NCBI GenBank assembly: GCA_027459675.1 | Contig: DAIDHO010000008.1 | Location: 1-50,424 of the forward strand | Source: Parachlamydiales bacterium | Lineage (GTDB): Bacteria > Chlamydiota > Chlamydiia > Chlamydiales > Rhabdochlamydiaceae | Direction of reading: 5' to 3' | DNA: 50,424 nucleotides | In this document: in pieces, positions 7,251-14,949 of the stretch | Numbering within the stretch: position 1 is the first letter of the stretch | How the letters are laid out: every line of letters begins with the position of its first letter | Position numbers and translations under genes: made by a program | Notes under the pieces: generated by a model | What the model was told of the DNA's origin: nothing | The model's database searches: none | The model's input: only the letters and a program-made list of their open reading frames with translations

Positions 7251-8504
7251 TCATTTCGGCTGAAGAAAGAGAAGCATCGTCTCAAGTTCATCGGGGGTTA
7301 ATCCTCCATGCATTGCATAGAGGTTTTGTTCAAACTTTCCCTCTTCGTACCACCAAAAAGAGTGCGATTTTTGTGCAATAATTACAATATCGCCCATGCG
7401 TTTCTTGCACTGGGGGGAAACTCCCTCGGGCCCGAAAAAACCTTGGTCAATGAGATCTGCTGTTAAGGTAACCCATGCTACATTTGCAAGTTCTTGCTTT
7501 AGCTCCTCAAAGACCTCATCAAGATACATAGGCTCCACATGTAGAAAAAAATCTCGACACGATCCTGCAGGAGAAAGAACAGACCCGTTCATCCCCTTTT
7601 TAAGCTTTCTTTCTAGAGTAGAAAATTTTTTATTCAAATAGAGTGTTGTCGAAGGATGAATATCAATCATTCCATGGTCTGCTGTGATCAGTAAAGCTGT
7701 AGATTTTGGAAAATCGGCTTTCATTAAAATAGCTTCAAGCTCGTGAAAACATCGGTCAAGGGCTTTTTCAACTTCAGACGATGCTAGTCCATGGTGATGA
7801 GCTTCCCTATCAAAATCCCCAAAATATAAATAAAAGAAACCCGGGGAAGAAAGAGAATTTTTAAGCGATGTAAGAGCTTCCGACCAATTTTTATACCCCA
7901 CCCGCCGTGCCTCTTTAAACATCCATTTTGAATAGACTGAATCCAGAATTGACTCATGCAAAAAAATGGTAGCCGGCATGTTGTTTTTTTGGAGCTCTTG
8001 CAGAAAAAATCCTTCCGGGAGAAAGTCAGCAGGTTTCAACACGTCCTCGATAGATCCTCTTGTTTTATCTCCTGCAAATGTATACAACAGGGGGGCTACC
8101 ACCCGCTCTAGCTGAGGCTCATATATAAACCATTCGTAGATTCCATGTTCTCCGACGAGTTGGTTCGAGCAAAAAGTGGTGATGTGAGCTGCCGTTGTAG
8201 AAGGAAATTGAGAAGTTAGCTTCGACACAATTCCTTCTTCATAAAATCTTTTCAAAAACGGATAACGATCTTTGTACTTTTCTAAAAACTTCCACCCAAA
8301 GCCATCGATAATAAAAAGAAGAACCCGTTCATAAGGACCTGGCGTCGTACAGTCGTCCGGAAGGCCTCCCTGGGAGCTACACCCCAGAAGGTAAAGAATT
8401 GTATTTGGAATTTGAGAAAAACAGTACGATTCGTAAAGAGGCTTTAAGAATCCCCGCGCGACTTCTGCTTGCGCAATAGCCTGCAACGACCTTTGGTTGA
8501 TCAT
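7251..8504 (-). CDS. Alkaline-phosphatase-superfamily phosphodiesterase / nucleotide pyrophosphatase-like
   Basis: 417 residues of the type I phosphodiesterase fold. The first metal-binding segment is LLFIIDGFGW (Asp). The nucleophile Thr lies in FPSTTAAHITTF, followed by GEHGIYEWF as in the NPP 'P-x-HG-I-x-x-N' region. Later metal ligands are in FGDFDREAHHHG and ITADHGMIDIHPS. These match autotaxin/NPP-type enzymes that cleave phosphodiester or pyrophosphate bonds. No signal peptide is evident, so it may act in the cytoplasm or be secreted by another route. It converges on the Lys-rich microprotein and diverges from the amino-acid permease. Substrate unknown. Confidence 0.85.
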   Translation of the reverse strand: MINQRSLQAIAQAEVARGFLKPLYESYCFSQIPNTILYLLGCSSQGGLPDDCTTPGPYERVLLFIIDGFGWKFLEKYKDRYPFLKRFYEEGIVSKLTSQFPSTTAAHITTFCSNQLVGEHGIYEWFIYEPQLERVVAPLLYTFAGDKTRGSIEDVLKPADFLPEGFFLQELQKNNMPATIFLHESILDSVYSKWMFKEARRVGYKNWSEALTSLKNSLSSPGFFYLYFGDFDREAHHHGLASSEVEKALDRCFHELEAILMKADFPKSTALLITADHGMIDIHPSTTLYLNKKFSTLERKLKKGMNGSVLSPAGSCRDFFLHVEPMYLDEVFEELKQELANVAWVTLTADLIDQGFFGPEGVSPQCKKRMGDIVIIAQKSHSFWWYEEGKFEQNLYAMHGGLTPDELETMLLFLQPK

Positions 8505-8575
8505 CTCCTCATATTGTTCGAATTCGAAGGATTTGTCTAGAGTTTTTAATATTCAAAATGAGATGATGAGTGAAT

Positions 8576-9991
8576 ATGTCTAAAAAAATAATATCTATTT
8601 TTACTTTAGTGATGATCAATTTAGCTGCTATTGGAAGCATTCGAAACTGGCCTCTCATTGCAGAAACAGGTTTTTCTTCCATTTTTTTCTATTTAATTGC
8701 TGCCCTTATCTTTTTTCTCCCTACTGCTTTAGTCTCTGCAGAACTTGCCACTGGATGGCCTAAAATCGGAGGGATTTTCATATGGGTTAAAGAAGCTTTT
8801 GGGCAGAGGATGGGTTTTCTAGCCATCTGGCTTTTGTGGATTGAAAATGTGATTTGGTACCCCACGATTTTGAGCTTCATTGCAGCAACTGTCGCTTATA
8901 TCTTTGACCCGGAGTGGGGTTCCAATAAAACTTACCTCATCCTATTGTCCCTTGGGGTCTTTTGGGCTTTAACATGGATCAATATGAAGGGCATGAAAGT
9001 CTCTGGATGGATTAGCAGTTTTGGGGTCGTCGTCGGTTCCTTTATTCCGGCTGCTGTGATTATCTTCCTCGGATTTAGTTGGTATTTTTCAGAAAGACCT
9101 CTTCAAATCGATTTTAGCTGGAACTCGTTTATTCCCGACCTATCTTCCCCAAAGCAATGGGTGATTTTTACAGGAGTTCTTTTTTCTCTTTGTGGAATGG
9201 AAGTATCAGCGATTCATGCAAGAGATGTTCAGAACCCTCAAAGAAATTATCCGCGCGCCATGGTGTATACTATTCTTCTTGTTCTTATCCCTTCTATTTT
9301 AGGCGTTCTGGCTGTCGGGAGCGTGATCCCTCAAAAAGAAATTAGTTTAACAGCTGGAACTATGCAGGCCTTTGTTTCTTTTGTCGACAGTTATAATCTT
9401 CATTCATTGATCCCCCTTATGGCTTTTTTAATATTTATAGGAGCTATGGCGTCTTTGAGCACCTGGATCGTAGGCCCTACCAGGGGCCTTCTTGCAGCGG
9501 CTCAGCATGGTGATCTTCCACCGATGTTCCGAAAACTTAACCAGCATGAAATGCCGGGCAATCTCCTCATAGTACAGGCGTGGATTGTCACCGTTCTCAG
9601 CCTCCTCTTTGTCCTGATGCCGTCTATTAATAGCGCCTACTGGATTTTAACTGTCCTGGTCGCTCAGGTTTATCTCATCATGTATATCTTGATGTTTGCT
9701 GCAGCTATTAAGCTCCGTTATTCCCATCCCAAAACGGAGCGAACCTATCGCATCCCCGGAGGCAATTTTGGAATGTGGCTCATTTCAGGAATTGGGATTT
9801 TTAGCTCGTTTTCCAGCTTTATCATTGGCTTTTTTCCTCCTGCGCAAATTCCCACAGGAAACACCCTTTTTTATGTTACTTTTTTAATCTTAGGGATGGT
9901 GCTTATTTGCCTTACCCCTTCCCTCATATTAAAGTTCAAAAAGTCGAACTGGAACCAAAAACTTTCGCATGAGACCGGAGAAGATGAGTGA
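8576..9991 (+). CDS. Amino-acid permease, APC superfamily (glutamate:GABA antiporter-like)
   Basis: 471 residues with about 12 TM helices. The N-terminal pattern INLAAIGSIRNWPLIAETG, followed by ELATGWPKIGGIFIWV, is typical of the GadC/XasA branch of APC transporters. The ATG at 8576 is preferred over a GTG two codons upstream because the paralogue at 32350 starts at the same point (MFKNKRVLSVF against MSKKIISIF). The two copies share most conserved stretches, including the C-terminal YRIPGG. It probably imports or exchanges amino acids, a central need for an intracellular bacterium. The stop overlaps the following methyltransferase start. Confidence 0.9.
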   Translation: MSKKIISIFTLVMINLAAIGSIRNWPLIAETGFSSIFFYLIAALIFFLPTALVSAELATGWPKIGGIFIWVKEAFGQRMGFLAIWLLWIENVIWYPTILSFIAATVAYIFDPEWGSNKTYLILLSLGVFWALTWINMKGMKVSGWISSFGVVVGSFIPAAVIIFLGFSWYFSERPLQIDFSWNSFIPDLSSPKQWVIFTGVLFSLCGMEVSAIHARDVQNPQRNYPRAMVYTILLVLIPSILGVLAVGSVIPQKEISLTAGTMQAFVSFVDSYNLHSLIPLMAFLIFIGAMASLSTWIVGPTRGLLAAAQHGDLPPMFRKLNQHEMPGNLLIVQAWIVTVLSLLFVLMPSINSAYWILTVLVAQVYLIMYILMFAAAIKLRYSHPKTERTYRIPGGNFGMWLISGIGIFSSFSSFIIGFFPPAQIPTGNTLFYVTFLILGMVLICLTPSLILKFKKSNWNQKLSHETGEDE

Positions 9992-10736
9992 CACATCGTG
10001 GGAATCATCTCACAAATGGTACGATTCGATCGTGGGAGAAAAGGGACACTATTACCACGAACATATCGTCCTTCCCAATACTCTACGTCTTCTCAATCTA
10101 AAAAAAGGAGACTCCCTCCTAGATTTAGGCTGCGGGCAAGGAGTTCTTGCAAGGGCTCTTTCAGCAGAGGTGCGGTATGTGGGGGTAGATGCTGCTCCCT
10201 CTCTGATTCAATATGCCAAGGCAAAGTCTAAGCATCCTTTTTACATCGCAGATATTACACTGCCCTTGCAGATCAAAGAAGCTCCTTTTTCACATGCGGC
10301 AATGGTTTTAGTCGTCCAAAACTTGGAACAAAGCGATAAAGCTTTTGAAAATGCAGCCCATTTTCTACATCCTCAGGGCACTTTTGTGATCGTTATGAAC
10401 CATCCCTGCTTTCGAATCCCACGTCAATCTTCCTGGGGAGTGGACGCGCCAAAAAAACTACAGTACCGGCGCATAGACCTCTACATGAGCTCCCTTAAAA
10501 TCCCCATCCAAACTCACCCCGGCAAAGAAGAAAAATCAGCAACCACCTGGTCCTTTCACCATCCCTTATCCTACTATTTTCAGAAGCTATCCCACGCAGG
10601 CTTTAAAATTGAAACCCTGGAAGAATGGACCTCAGATAAGAAAAGTACGGGTGGAAAATCCGCTATGGAAAATAGAAGCCGGAAAGAATTTCCTCTTTTT
10701 CTAACCCTTCTCTGTCGCAAAGTGAGAGGGTTTTGA
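9984..10736 (+). CDS. Class I SAM-dependent methyltransferase
   Basis: About 250 residues. Motif I is LLDLGCGQGVLARAL (residues about 46-60), followed by the acidic VGVDAAP ribose-binding strand and an ADI/LPL segment. This is the methyltransf_11/25 pattern. The ATG at 9984 with upstream CCGGAGAAG overlaps the permease stop codon by 8 bases; an ATG 15 bases upstream is also possible. The C-terminus is Lys/Ser-rich. It may methylate a small molecule or lipid; the sequence gives no substrate. A TAGACATGCC-type repeat lies just beyond the stop, between this gene and the convergent thioesterase gene. Confidence 0.8.
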   Translation: MSDTSWESSHKWYDSIVGEKGHYYHEHIVLPNTLRLLNLKKGDSLLDLGCGQGVLARALSAEVRYVGVDAAPSLIQYAKAKSKHPFYIADITLPLQIKEAPFSHAAMVLVVQNLEQSDKAFENAAHFLHPQGTFVIVMNHPCFRIPRQSSWGVDAPKKLQYRRIDLYMSSLKIPIQTHPGKEEKSATTWSFHHPLSYYFQKLSHAGFKIETLEEWTSDKKSTGGKSAMENRSRKEFPLFLTLLCRKVRGF

Positions 10737-10760
10737 ACCCATAAAATTTAAATTACTAAA

Positions 10761-10787
10761 TAGACATGCCATAATTGAGCATTGATA
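10761..10787. repeat. TAGACATGCC-type dispersed repeat, copy 1
   Basis: This 27-base stretch closely matches 34091-34118 and the first half of 49886-49906. The shared core is GCCATAATTG followed by A/C GCATT. At 34091 it borders an IS4-type transposase relic, so these may be IS ends left behind. Confidence 0.6.
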
Positions 10788-10811
10788 GATTTTTTTCAGA
10801 GAAGAGAGGTT

Positions 10812-11321
10812 TTAACCCTGATGTTTTTCTCGCCTTAATTTACGAGCTTCTGCTTCAATTTTCCGATTCTCGCGGCGCCGGCTAGCCTCTTCATACCGTC
10901 TTTTCTCATTGGGAGTTTCAGGAATGACCTGAGGAATGGGGGTCGGCTCCCGGTTTTCATCGAGGGCAATAAAGGTAAAATAGGCAGAAAGGATATGTCT
11001 TTGTTCCCCTGTTTGGTAATGTTCAGCAACGACTTTAACCCCTATTTCCATAGAGGTTCTCCACGTTCGGTTGATCGCTGAACTAAAGAGTAAAATATCT
11101 CCTTGACCAGCAGGACGCAAGAAATGCATAGAGTCAACAGAAGCTGTGACACAGGTTCTTCGACTATGTCGTTCAGCTACCACAAGAGCTGTCCGATCAC
11201 AAATAGCCATAATCATTCCCCCGAAAGCAGTTCCATATGAATTGAGATCATTAGGAAAAACTTTATACGTATGGTTATCGACTGCTGAATAGCTCACGGT
11301 TTGGGGCTTTAAAAGCGACAT
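10812..11321 (-). CDS. Acyl-CoA thioesterase, hotdog fold (YciA/BACH-like)
   Basis: 169 residues. One hotdog domain covers about residues 1-125, with the helix segment LNSYGTAFGGMIMAICDRTA (Asn and Asp in the catalytic positions of acyl-CoA hydrolases), then VDSMHFLRPAGQGDIL and a final YFTFIALDENREP strand. The last 40 residues are a highly charged Arg/Lys/Glu helix, an extension often seen in this group. It hydrolyses acyl-CoA to free acid and CoA in the cytoplasm. It is divergent from glmS with a 59-base shared upstream region. Confidence 0.88.
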   Translation of the reverse strand: MSLLKPQTVSYSAVDNHTYKVFPNDLNSYGTAFGGMIMAICDRTALVVAERHSRRTCVTASVDSMHFLRPAGQGDILLFSSAINRTWRTSMEIGVKVVAEHYQTGEQRHILSAYFTFIALDENREPTPIPQVIPETPNEKRRYEEASRRRENRKIEAEARKLRREKHQG

Positions 11322-11380
11322 ATAAAACTTTTGTATTCCTTACTGAATGAACTTTTTGCTATATTTTCATTCTATAACAT

Positions 11381-13213
11381 ATGTGTGGCATATTTGGATA
11401 TATCGGCCCAGAAGATTCAGCTATTATTTGCTTGAAAGGACTTGAGAGGCTCGAGTACCGTGGGTATGATTCGGCAGGTTTGTGTGGAGTCCACCAAGGT
11501 AAGCTCCGAGTGTGGAAAGAAGTCGGCAAAATCCGGGCACTGGAACAAGCGTGGTCAGCAGCCCCTCTTCCCCTCTCTCTTGCCATTGCGCATACCCGCT
11601 GGGCAACCCATGGAGAGCCCACCCGTGAAAATGCGCACCCTCATTTTGATCAAGATTTATGTGTCGCGGTGGTGCATAATGGAATTATTGAAAACCATCG
11701 CCTCCTAAGGGAGATGCTAGAGAGCCATGGAGTTAAATTTAAATCTCAAACGGACACCGAAGTCATTGCCCAACTCATTGCCTATTATTATCAAGGCGAC
11801 CTGGCTGCTGCCACCCAACAAGCCCTTTCTCTCATGCAAGGTTGTTGGGGAATTGCTGTTATTCACAAAGATCATCCCCATCAAATCATTGCAGCTGCCA
11901 GGGAAAACCCGATTGCCATTGCCTTTAATCCCACTACCAACGAAGCTTTTTTATCTTCAGATCCCAATGCATTTTATACTTCTGAACTCGATATTCTATT
12001 TCTTCGCAACGATGAACTCGCTGTGATCCAAGCGGATAAAATTGAGGTTTTCGATCCTGCTCGCATTCCTGTTTCTAAAATTCCTGAAAAACTCATCCTC
12101 GACAATTTTAGTAGATCCAAGGGGGACTATGAACACTACATGCTCAAGGAGATATTCGAGCAGCCAGAAACTTTAAAGCAAGCTTTTCATAATCGATTTA
12201 TTGAAGATTTTGGAAATGTCGAATTTGAAAATTTCCACCTCACACTTCAAGACCTTCAATCGGTTCACCGTATTTTAATCCTCGCGTGCGGCACTTCCTG
12301 GCATGCAGGACTGATTGCTGCTTCTATTTTTGAAGAAAAAACCCGTGTCCCCTGCCAAGCCGAAATTGCCTCCGAATTTCGTTATAAAAATCCCATCATC
12401 TCCGAAAACACCTTAGCCATTGCTATCAGCCAATCAGGAGAAACTCTCGATACGATTGCTGCTATCCGGGAAGTGAAGCAAAAAGGCTCTAAAGTCCTTG
12501 CCATCTGTAATGTCCGAAACTCAACCCTAACCCGGGAGGCAGATGCGACGATTTACCTCCGGGCAGGCCCTGAAGTCAGCGTTTGTTCCACGAAAGCTTT
12601 TACAAGCCAAATCGCTGTCTTATCACTTCTAGCAGTCCTACTTGGTAGACAAAGGCACCTAGACAAAGAAGAAGGCCACAAGTTTTTATCCCATCTTCGA
12701 GAAATTCCAGGCATCGTAGAAGACGTGTTGAGAAGGGAGCCTCAAATCAAATCCATGGCTGAAAAGTATGCCAAATACACGAATTTCTTTTTTCTGGGCC
12801 GGCATTACATGTTTCCGACCAGCCTAGAAGCTGCCCTCAAGCTGAAAGAGATCTCCTACCTCAATGCCTGTGGCTATCCTGCAGGGGAGATGAAACATGG
12901 ACCCATTGCGCTCCTTGACCCCCACCTCCCCGTCATTGGCCTCTGCGGCAACCGACGTACCCAAGAAAAGATGATAAACAATATGATGGAAATCAAAGCC
13001 CGGGGCGCTCCTCTTCTTGCGTTTGCCTTTCCAGAAACTCCTCACATTGAACGTATTGCAGATGATCTTATCCTGATCCCGGAATGTTTAGATGAACTGG
13101 CTCCTATCCCTTTCTCTGTTGCAGCCCAGCTGATTGCCTATCACATCGCCCGCTGTAGGGGCACCGATATCGATCAACCTCGGAATCTTGCTAAATCTGT
13201 CACCGTCGAATAA
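11381..13213 (+). CDS. glmS: Glutamine--fructose-6-phosphate aminotransferase
   Basis: 610 residues, full length. The N-terminal Ntn amidotransferase domain starts at Met followed by the catalytic Cys (MCGIFGYIG) and contains RLEYRGYDSAG and HTRWATHG. Two SIS isomerase domains follow, with CGTSWHAG, SQSGETLDT and SVCSTKAFT. The tail DQPRNLAKSVTVE is the conserved GlmS C-terminus, which carries the isomerase Lys. It makes glucosamine-6-phosphate for cell-envelope amino sugars. There is no obvious Shine-Dalgarno sequence, and the 59-base upstream region is too short for a glmS ribozyme. Confidence 0.98.
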   Translation: MCGIFGYIGPEDSAIICLKGLERLEYRGYDSAGLCGVHQGKLRVWKEVGKIRALEQAWSAAPLPLSLAIAHTRWATHGEPTRENAHPHFDQDLCVAVVHNGIIENHRLLREMLESHGVKFKSQTDTEVIAQLIAYYYQGDLAAATQQALSLMQGCWGIAVIHKDHPHQIIAAARENPIAIAFNPTTNEAFLSSDPNAFYTSELDILFLRNDELAVIQADKIEVFDPARIPVSKIPEKLILDNFSRSKGDYEHYMLKEIFEQPETLKQAFHNRFIEDFGNVEFENFHLTLQDLQSVHRILILACGTSWHAGLIAASIFEEKTRVPCQAEIASEFRYKNPIISENTLAIAISQSGETLDTIAAIREVKQKGSKVLAICNVRNSTLTREADATIYLRAGPEVSVCSTKAFTSQIAVLSLLAVLLGRQRHLDKEEGHKFLSHLREIPGIVEDVLRREPQIKSMAEKYAKYTNFFFLGRHYMFPTSLEAALKLKEISYLNACGYPAGEMKHGPIALLDPHLPVIGLCGNRRTQEKMINNMMEIKARGAPLLAFAFPETPHIERIADDLILIPECLDELAPIPFSVAAQLIAYHIARCRGTDIDQPRNLAKSVTVE

Positions 13214-13334
13214 ACTGTTTATTCTTATTTATTTATATAAGCCTCTGAAAAAGCACTATTTATAAAAAAAGAAATTATTTAATTATATTTATAATTTTGT
13301 TAAAATTAGTTTAATAACTAATGAGGAAAAGAGC

Positions 13335-14000
13335 ATGACAATTAAACTTGAAAATAAAAAACCTCCACATGTCGAAGTCAAATTATATTCGCTCGATTCC
13401 CCCTTTGATTTGTCTTTCAAACATAAACAAAAGACATATGAAATTACATTTATTAGACAGCAAATCGGAGAAAACACAGATAGTGAAAGAGAAATTGATT
13501 TAAAAGAATATGCCGATCTTTCCAAATTAAGGACACAAGAAGAAAAAAGAGAAAGAATACAAGAGCTGCAACAAATCATCGAGGAAGCAAAAAAAATCAT
13601 CGACCTAATGGAAACTCTCGATAAATGTCCAGAGGATTTAAAAAGTGCTTCTTTCTTCACCTTTAACTTTTCCCAAAAATATGATAGGGGCCCTCATTTA
13701 TTAGAACCTTTAACTAAACGCTTAAACAAAAAATGGAAGTGGGAACCTCAACCGATTGTTTTAGAGTCTATTACCTATAAAGAAAAAGATGTGTCGGAAG
13801 ATAAGACATTTGTGGTCAAGTTCAACGATGAAAAGAAAAAAACAACTGTCGTGCAACAGACGCACGCCATTAACCTTATGATACGCCGTATTTTTGATAA
13901 GAAAGCTCCCAATACTGAAGCACCCCTCATACGTGAAGAGCCGAAAGCACCCCTCCTAAATGAAGAGCCGATGGACCCTAGGAGCTCAGGTTTAGAGTAG
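13335..14000 (+). CDS. Orphan Lys/Glu-rich protein with C-terminal 9-aa tandem repeat
   Basis: 221 residues, unrecognised. The upstream region is very AT-rich, with ATGAGGAAAAGAG giving a plausible ribosome-binding site. The middle (about residues 62-95) is a charged coiled-coil-like helix (QEEKRERIQELQQIIEEAKK). The C-terminus has two 9-residue repeats, EAPLIREEP and KAPLLNEEP (residues 195-212). No TM helix or signal peptide is visible. The low GC and lack of family fit a lineage-specific gene, possibly an effector, but nothing proves secretion. Confidence 0.65.
   Translation: MTIKLENKKPPHVEVKLYSLDSPFDLSFKHKQKTYEITFIRQQIGENTDSEREIDLKEYADLSKLRTQEEKRERIQELQQIIEEAKKIIDLMETLDKCPEDLKSASFFTFNFSQKYDRGPHLLEPLTKRLNKKWKWEPQPIVLESITYKEKDVSEDKTFVVKFNDEKKKTTVVQQTHAINLMIRRIFDKKAPNTEAPLIREEPKAPLLNEEPMDPRSSGLE
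13917..13970 (+). repeat. 27-bp tandem repeat, two copies
   Basis: Copies 13917-13943 and 13944-13970 differ at only a few bases and keep the reading frame of the orphan gene. They encode its EAPLIREEP/KAPLLNEEP duplication. Confidence 0.85.
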
Positions 14001-14391
14001 AATGTTCCTTCTTCCGAAGTCAAGTAATTAGAAGAAGATTGATGCAAGAAAATCCCTGAACGGCAACCGTATCTCATTGACATTCAAACAATCATTTAAA
14101 ATGAAACACATCAGTGGCGGGTGAACTACCTTATCACCCATCAGTGAGATGTGGTCTTACATGAATTTATTTTTTGTCCCTTAGAGAGTTGTACATCCCT
14201 TCCAAACTTTTTGACCAAAACTGAAAAGCCTTTTAAGAGAAACGTTCAACCCATCTTTGGGAAAAGAACGATGAGGCCCTAAGAAAGCCTTACCTTCTTG
14301 TGGGAAAAAGGCTTTCTTAGAAAATCTTGTACCCCAAAATAAACAAACTTCTTCTTGACGAAAGTTTCAAAAAGTCTTCATAATATTTATC
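14001..14391. other. Gap with IS-like relic and imperfect palindrome
   Basis: There is no gene in 391 bases. An imperfect palindrome (CACATC...GGGTGA / TCACCC...GATGTG, 14107-14153) is followed at 14159-14179 by 21 bases. Those 21 bases are identical, in inverse orientation, to 34143-34163, which lies beside an IS4 transposase relic. This is probably an old insertion scar. I see no clear promoter for the Nudix gene downstream, though the last 60 bases are AT-rich. Confidence 0.5.
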
Positions 14392-14949
14392 ATGGGTTTT
14401 TATGCAGAAAAAGAAGCTGCTCTTGAGTCGGCAGCATCTATTCAGTCTCGTTTTATTCATCAGGGGAAATATATATCTGTACGCCAAGATGAAATCGATT
14501 ATCCAGATGGACTGCATAAGACATGGGATATTGTTCTTCATCCGGGAGCCGTCGCTGTCATTCCTTTAACAAAAGAAGGAGATATTCTCATGGTGGAGCA
14601 ATGGCGTAGAGCCATTGGAAAGATCACCTTAGAGATCCCTGCTGGGGGGATAGATCCAGGTGAAACACCAGAGATAAGCGCTCAAAGAGAGCTTCAAGAA
14701 GAAACCGGTAAAAAAGCGCAAAAAATGACTTACCTAGGACCCTATTATTCTTCACCGGGGGTTTTTACAGAACAAGTGCATTTGTTTGTAGGAAGGGAGC
14801 TGAAACACAGTCCTTTAAAGGCCGAAGACACGGAGGGTATTGATGTACGCGTTGTCCCTTTGGCAAAAGCTGTTCAATTCATCGAGGATGGGACCATCTG
14901 CGATGCCAAAACTGCCCTAGGAATTCTTTTAGTAGCTAGGTTGTTATGA
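14392..14949 (+). CDS. Nudix hydrolase, ADP-ribose pyrophosphatase type
   Basis: 185 residues. The Nudix box is complete: the GGIDPGETPEISAQRELQEE stretch plus TG satisfies G-x5-E-x7-RE-U-x-EE-x-G-U. The preceding WDIVLHPGAVAVIPLT strand and the later proline-containing YYSSPGVFTEQVHLFVG segment are typical of the NudF/ADP-ribose pyrophosphatase group. It would hydrolyse ADP-ribose or a related NDP-sugar to AMP and sugar phosphate in the cytoplasm. Its stop overlaps the AsmA-like gene by ATGA, so the two are cotranscribed. Confidence 0.9.
   Translation: MGFYAEKEAALESAASIQSRFIHQGKYISVRQDEIDYPDGLHKTWDIVLHPGAVAVIPLTKEGDILMVEQWRRAIGKITLEIPAGGIDPGETPEISAQRELQEETGKKAQKMTYLGPYYSSPGVFTEQVHLFVGRELKHSPLKAEDTEGIDVRVVPLAKAVQFIEDGTICDAKTALGILLVARLL

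Noticed and set aside
11322-11380. glmS ribozyme or riboswitch in front of glmS
   Set aside because: The divergent spacer is only 59 bases and shows no ribozyme core.
13775-14083. 102-codon minus-strand frame
   Set aside because: Antisense to the orphan gene's 3' end and repeat; composition is typical of a shadow.
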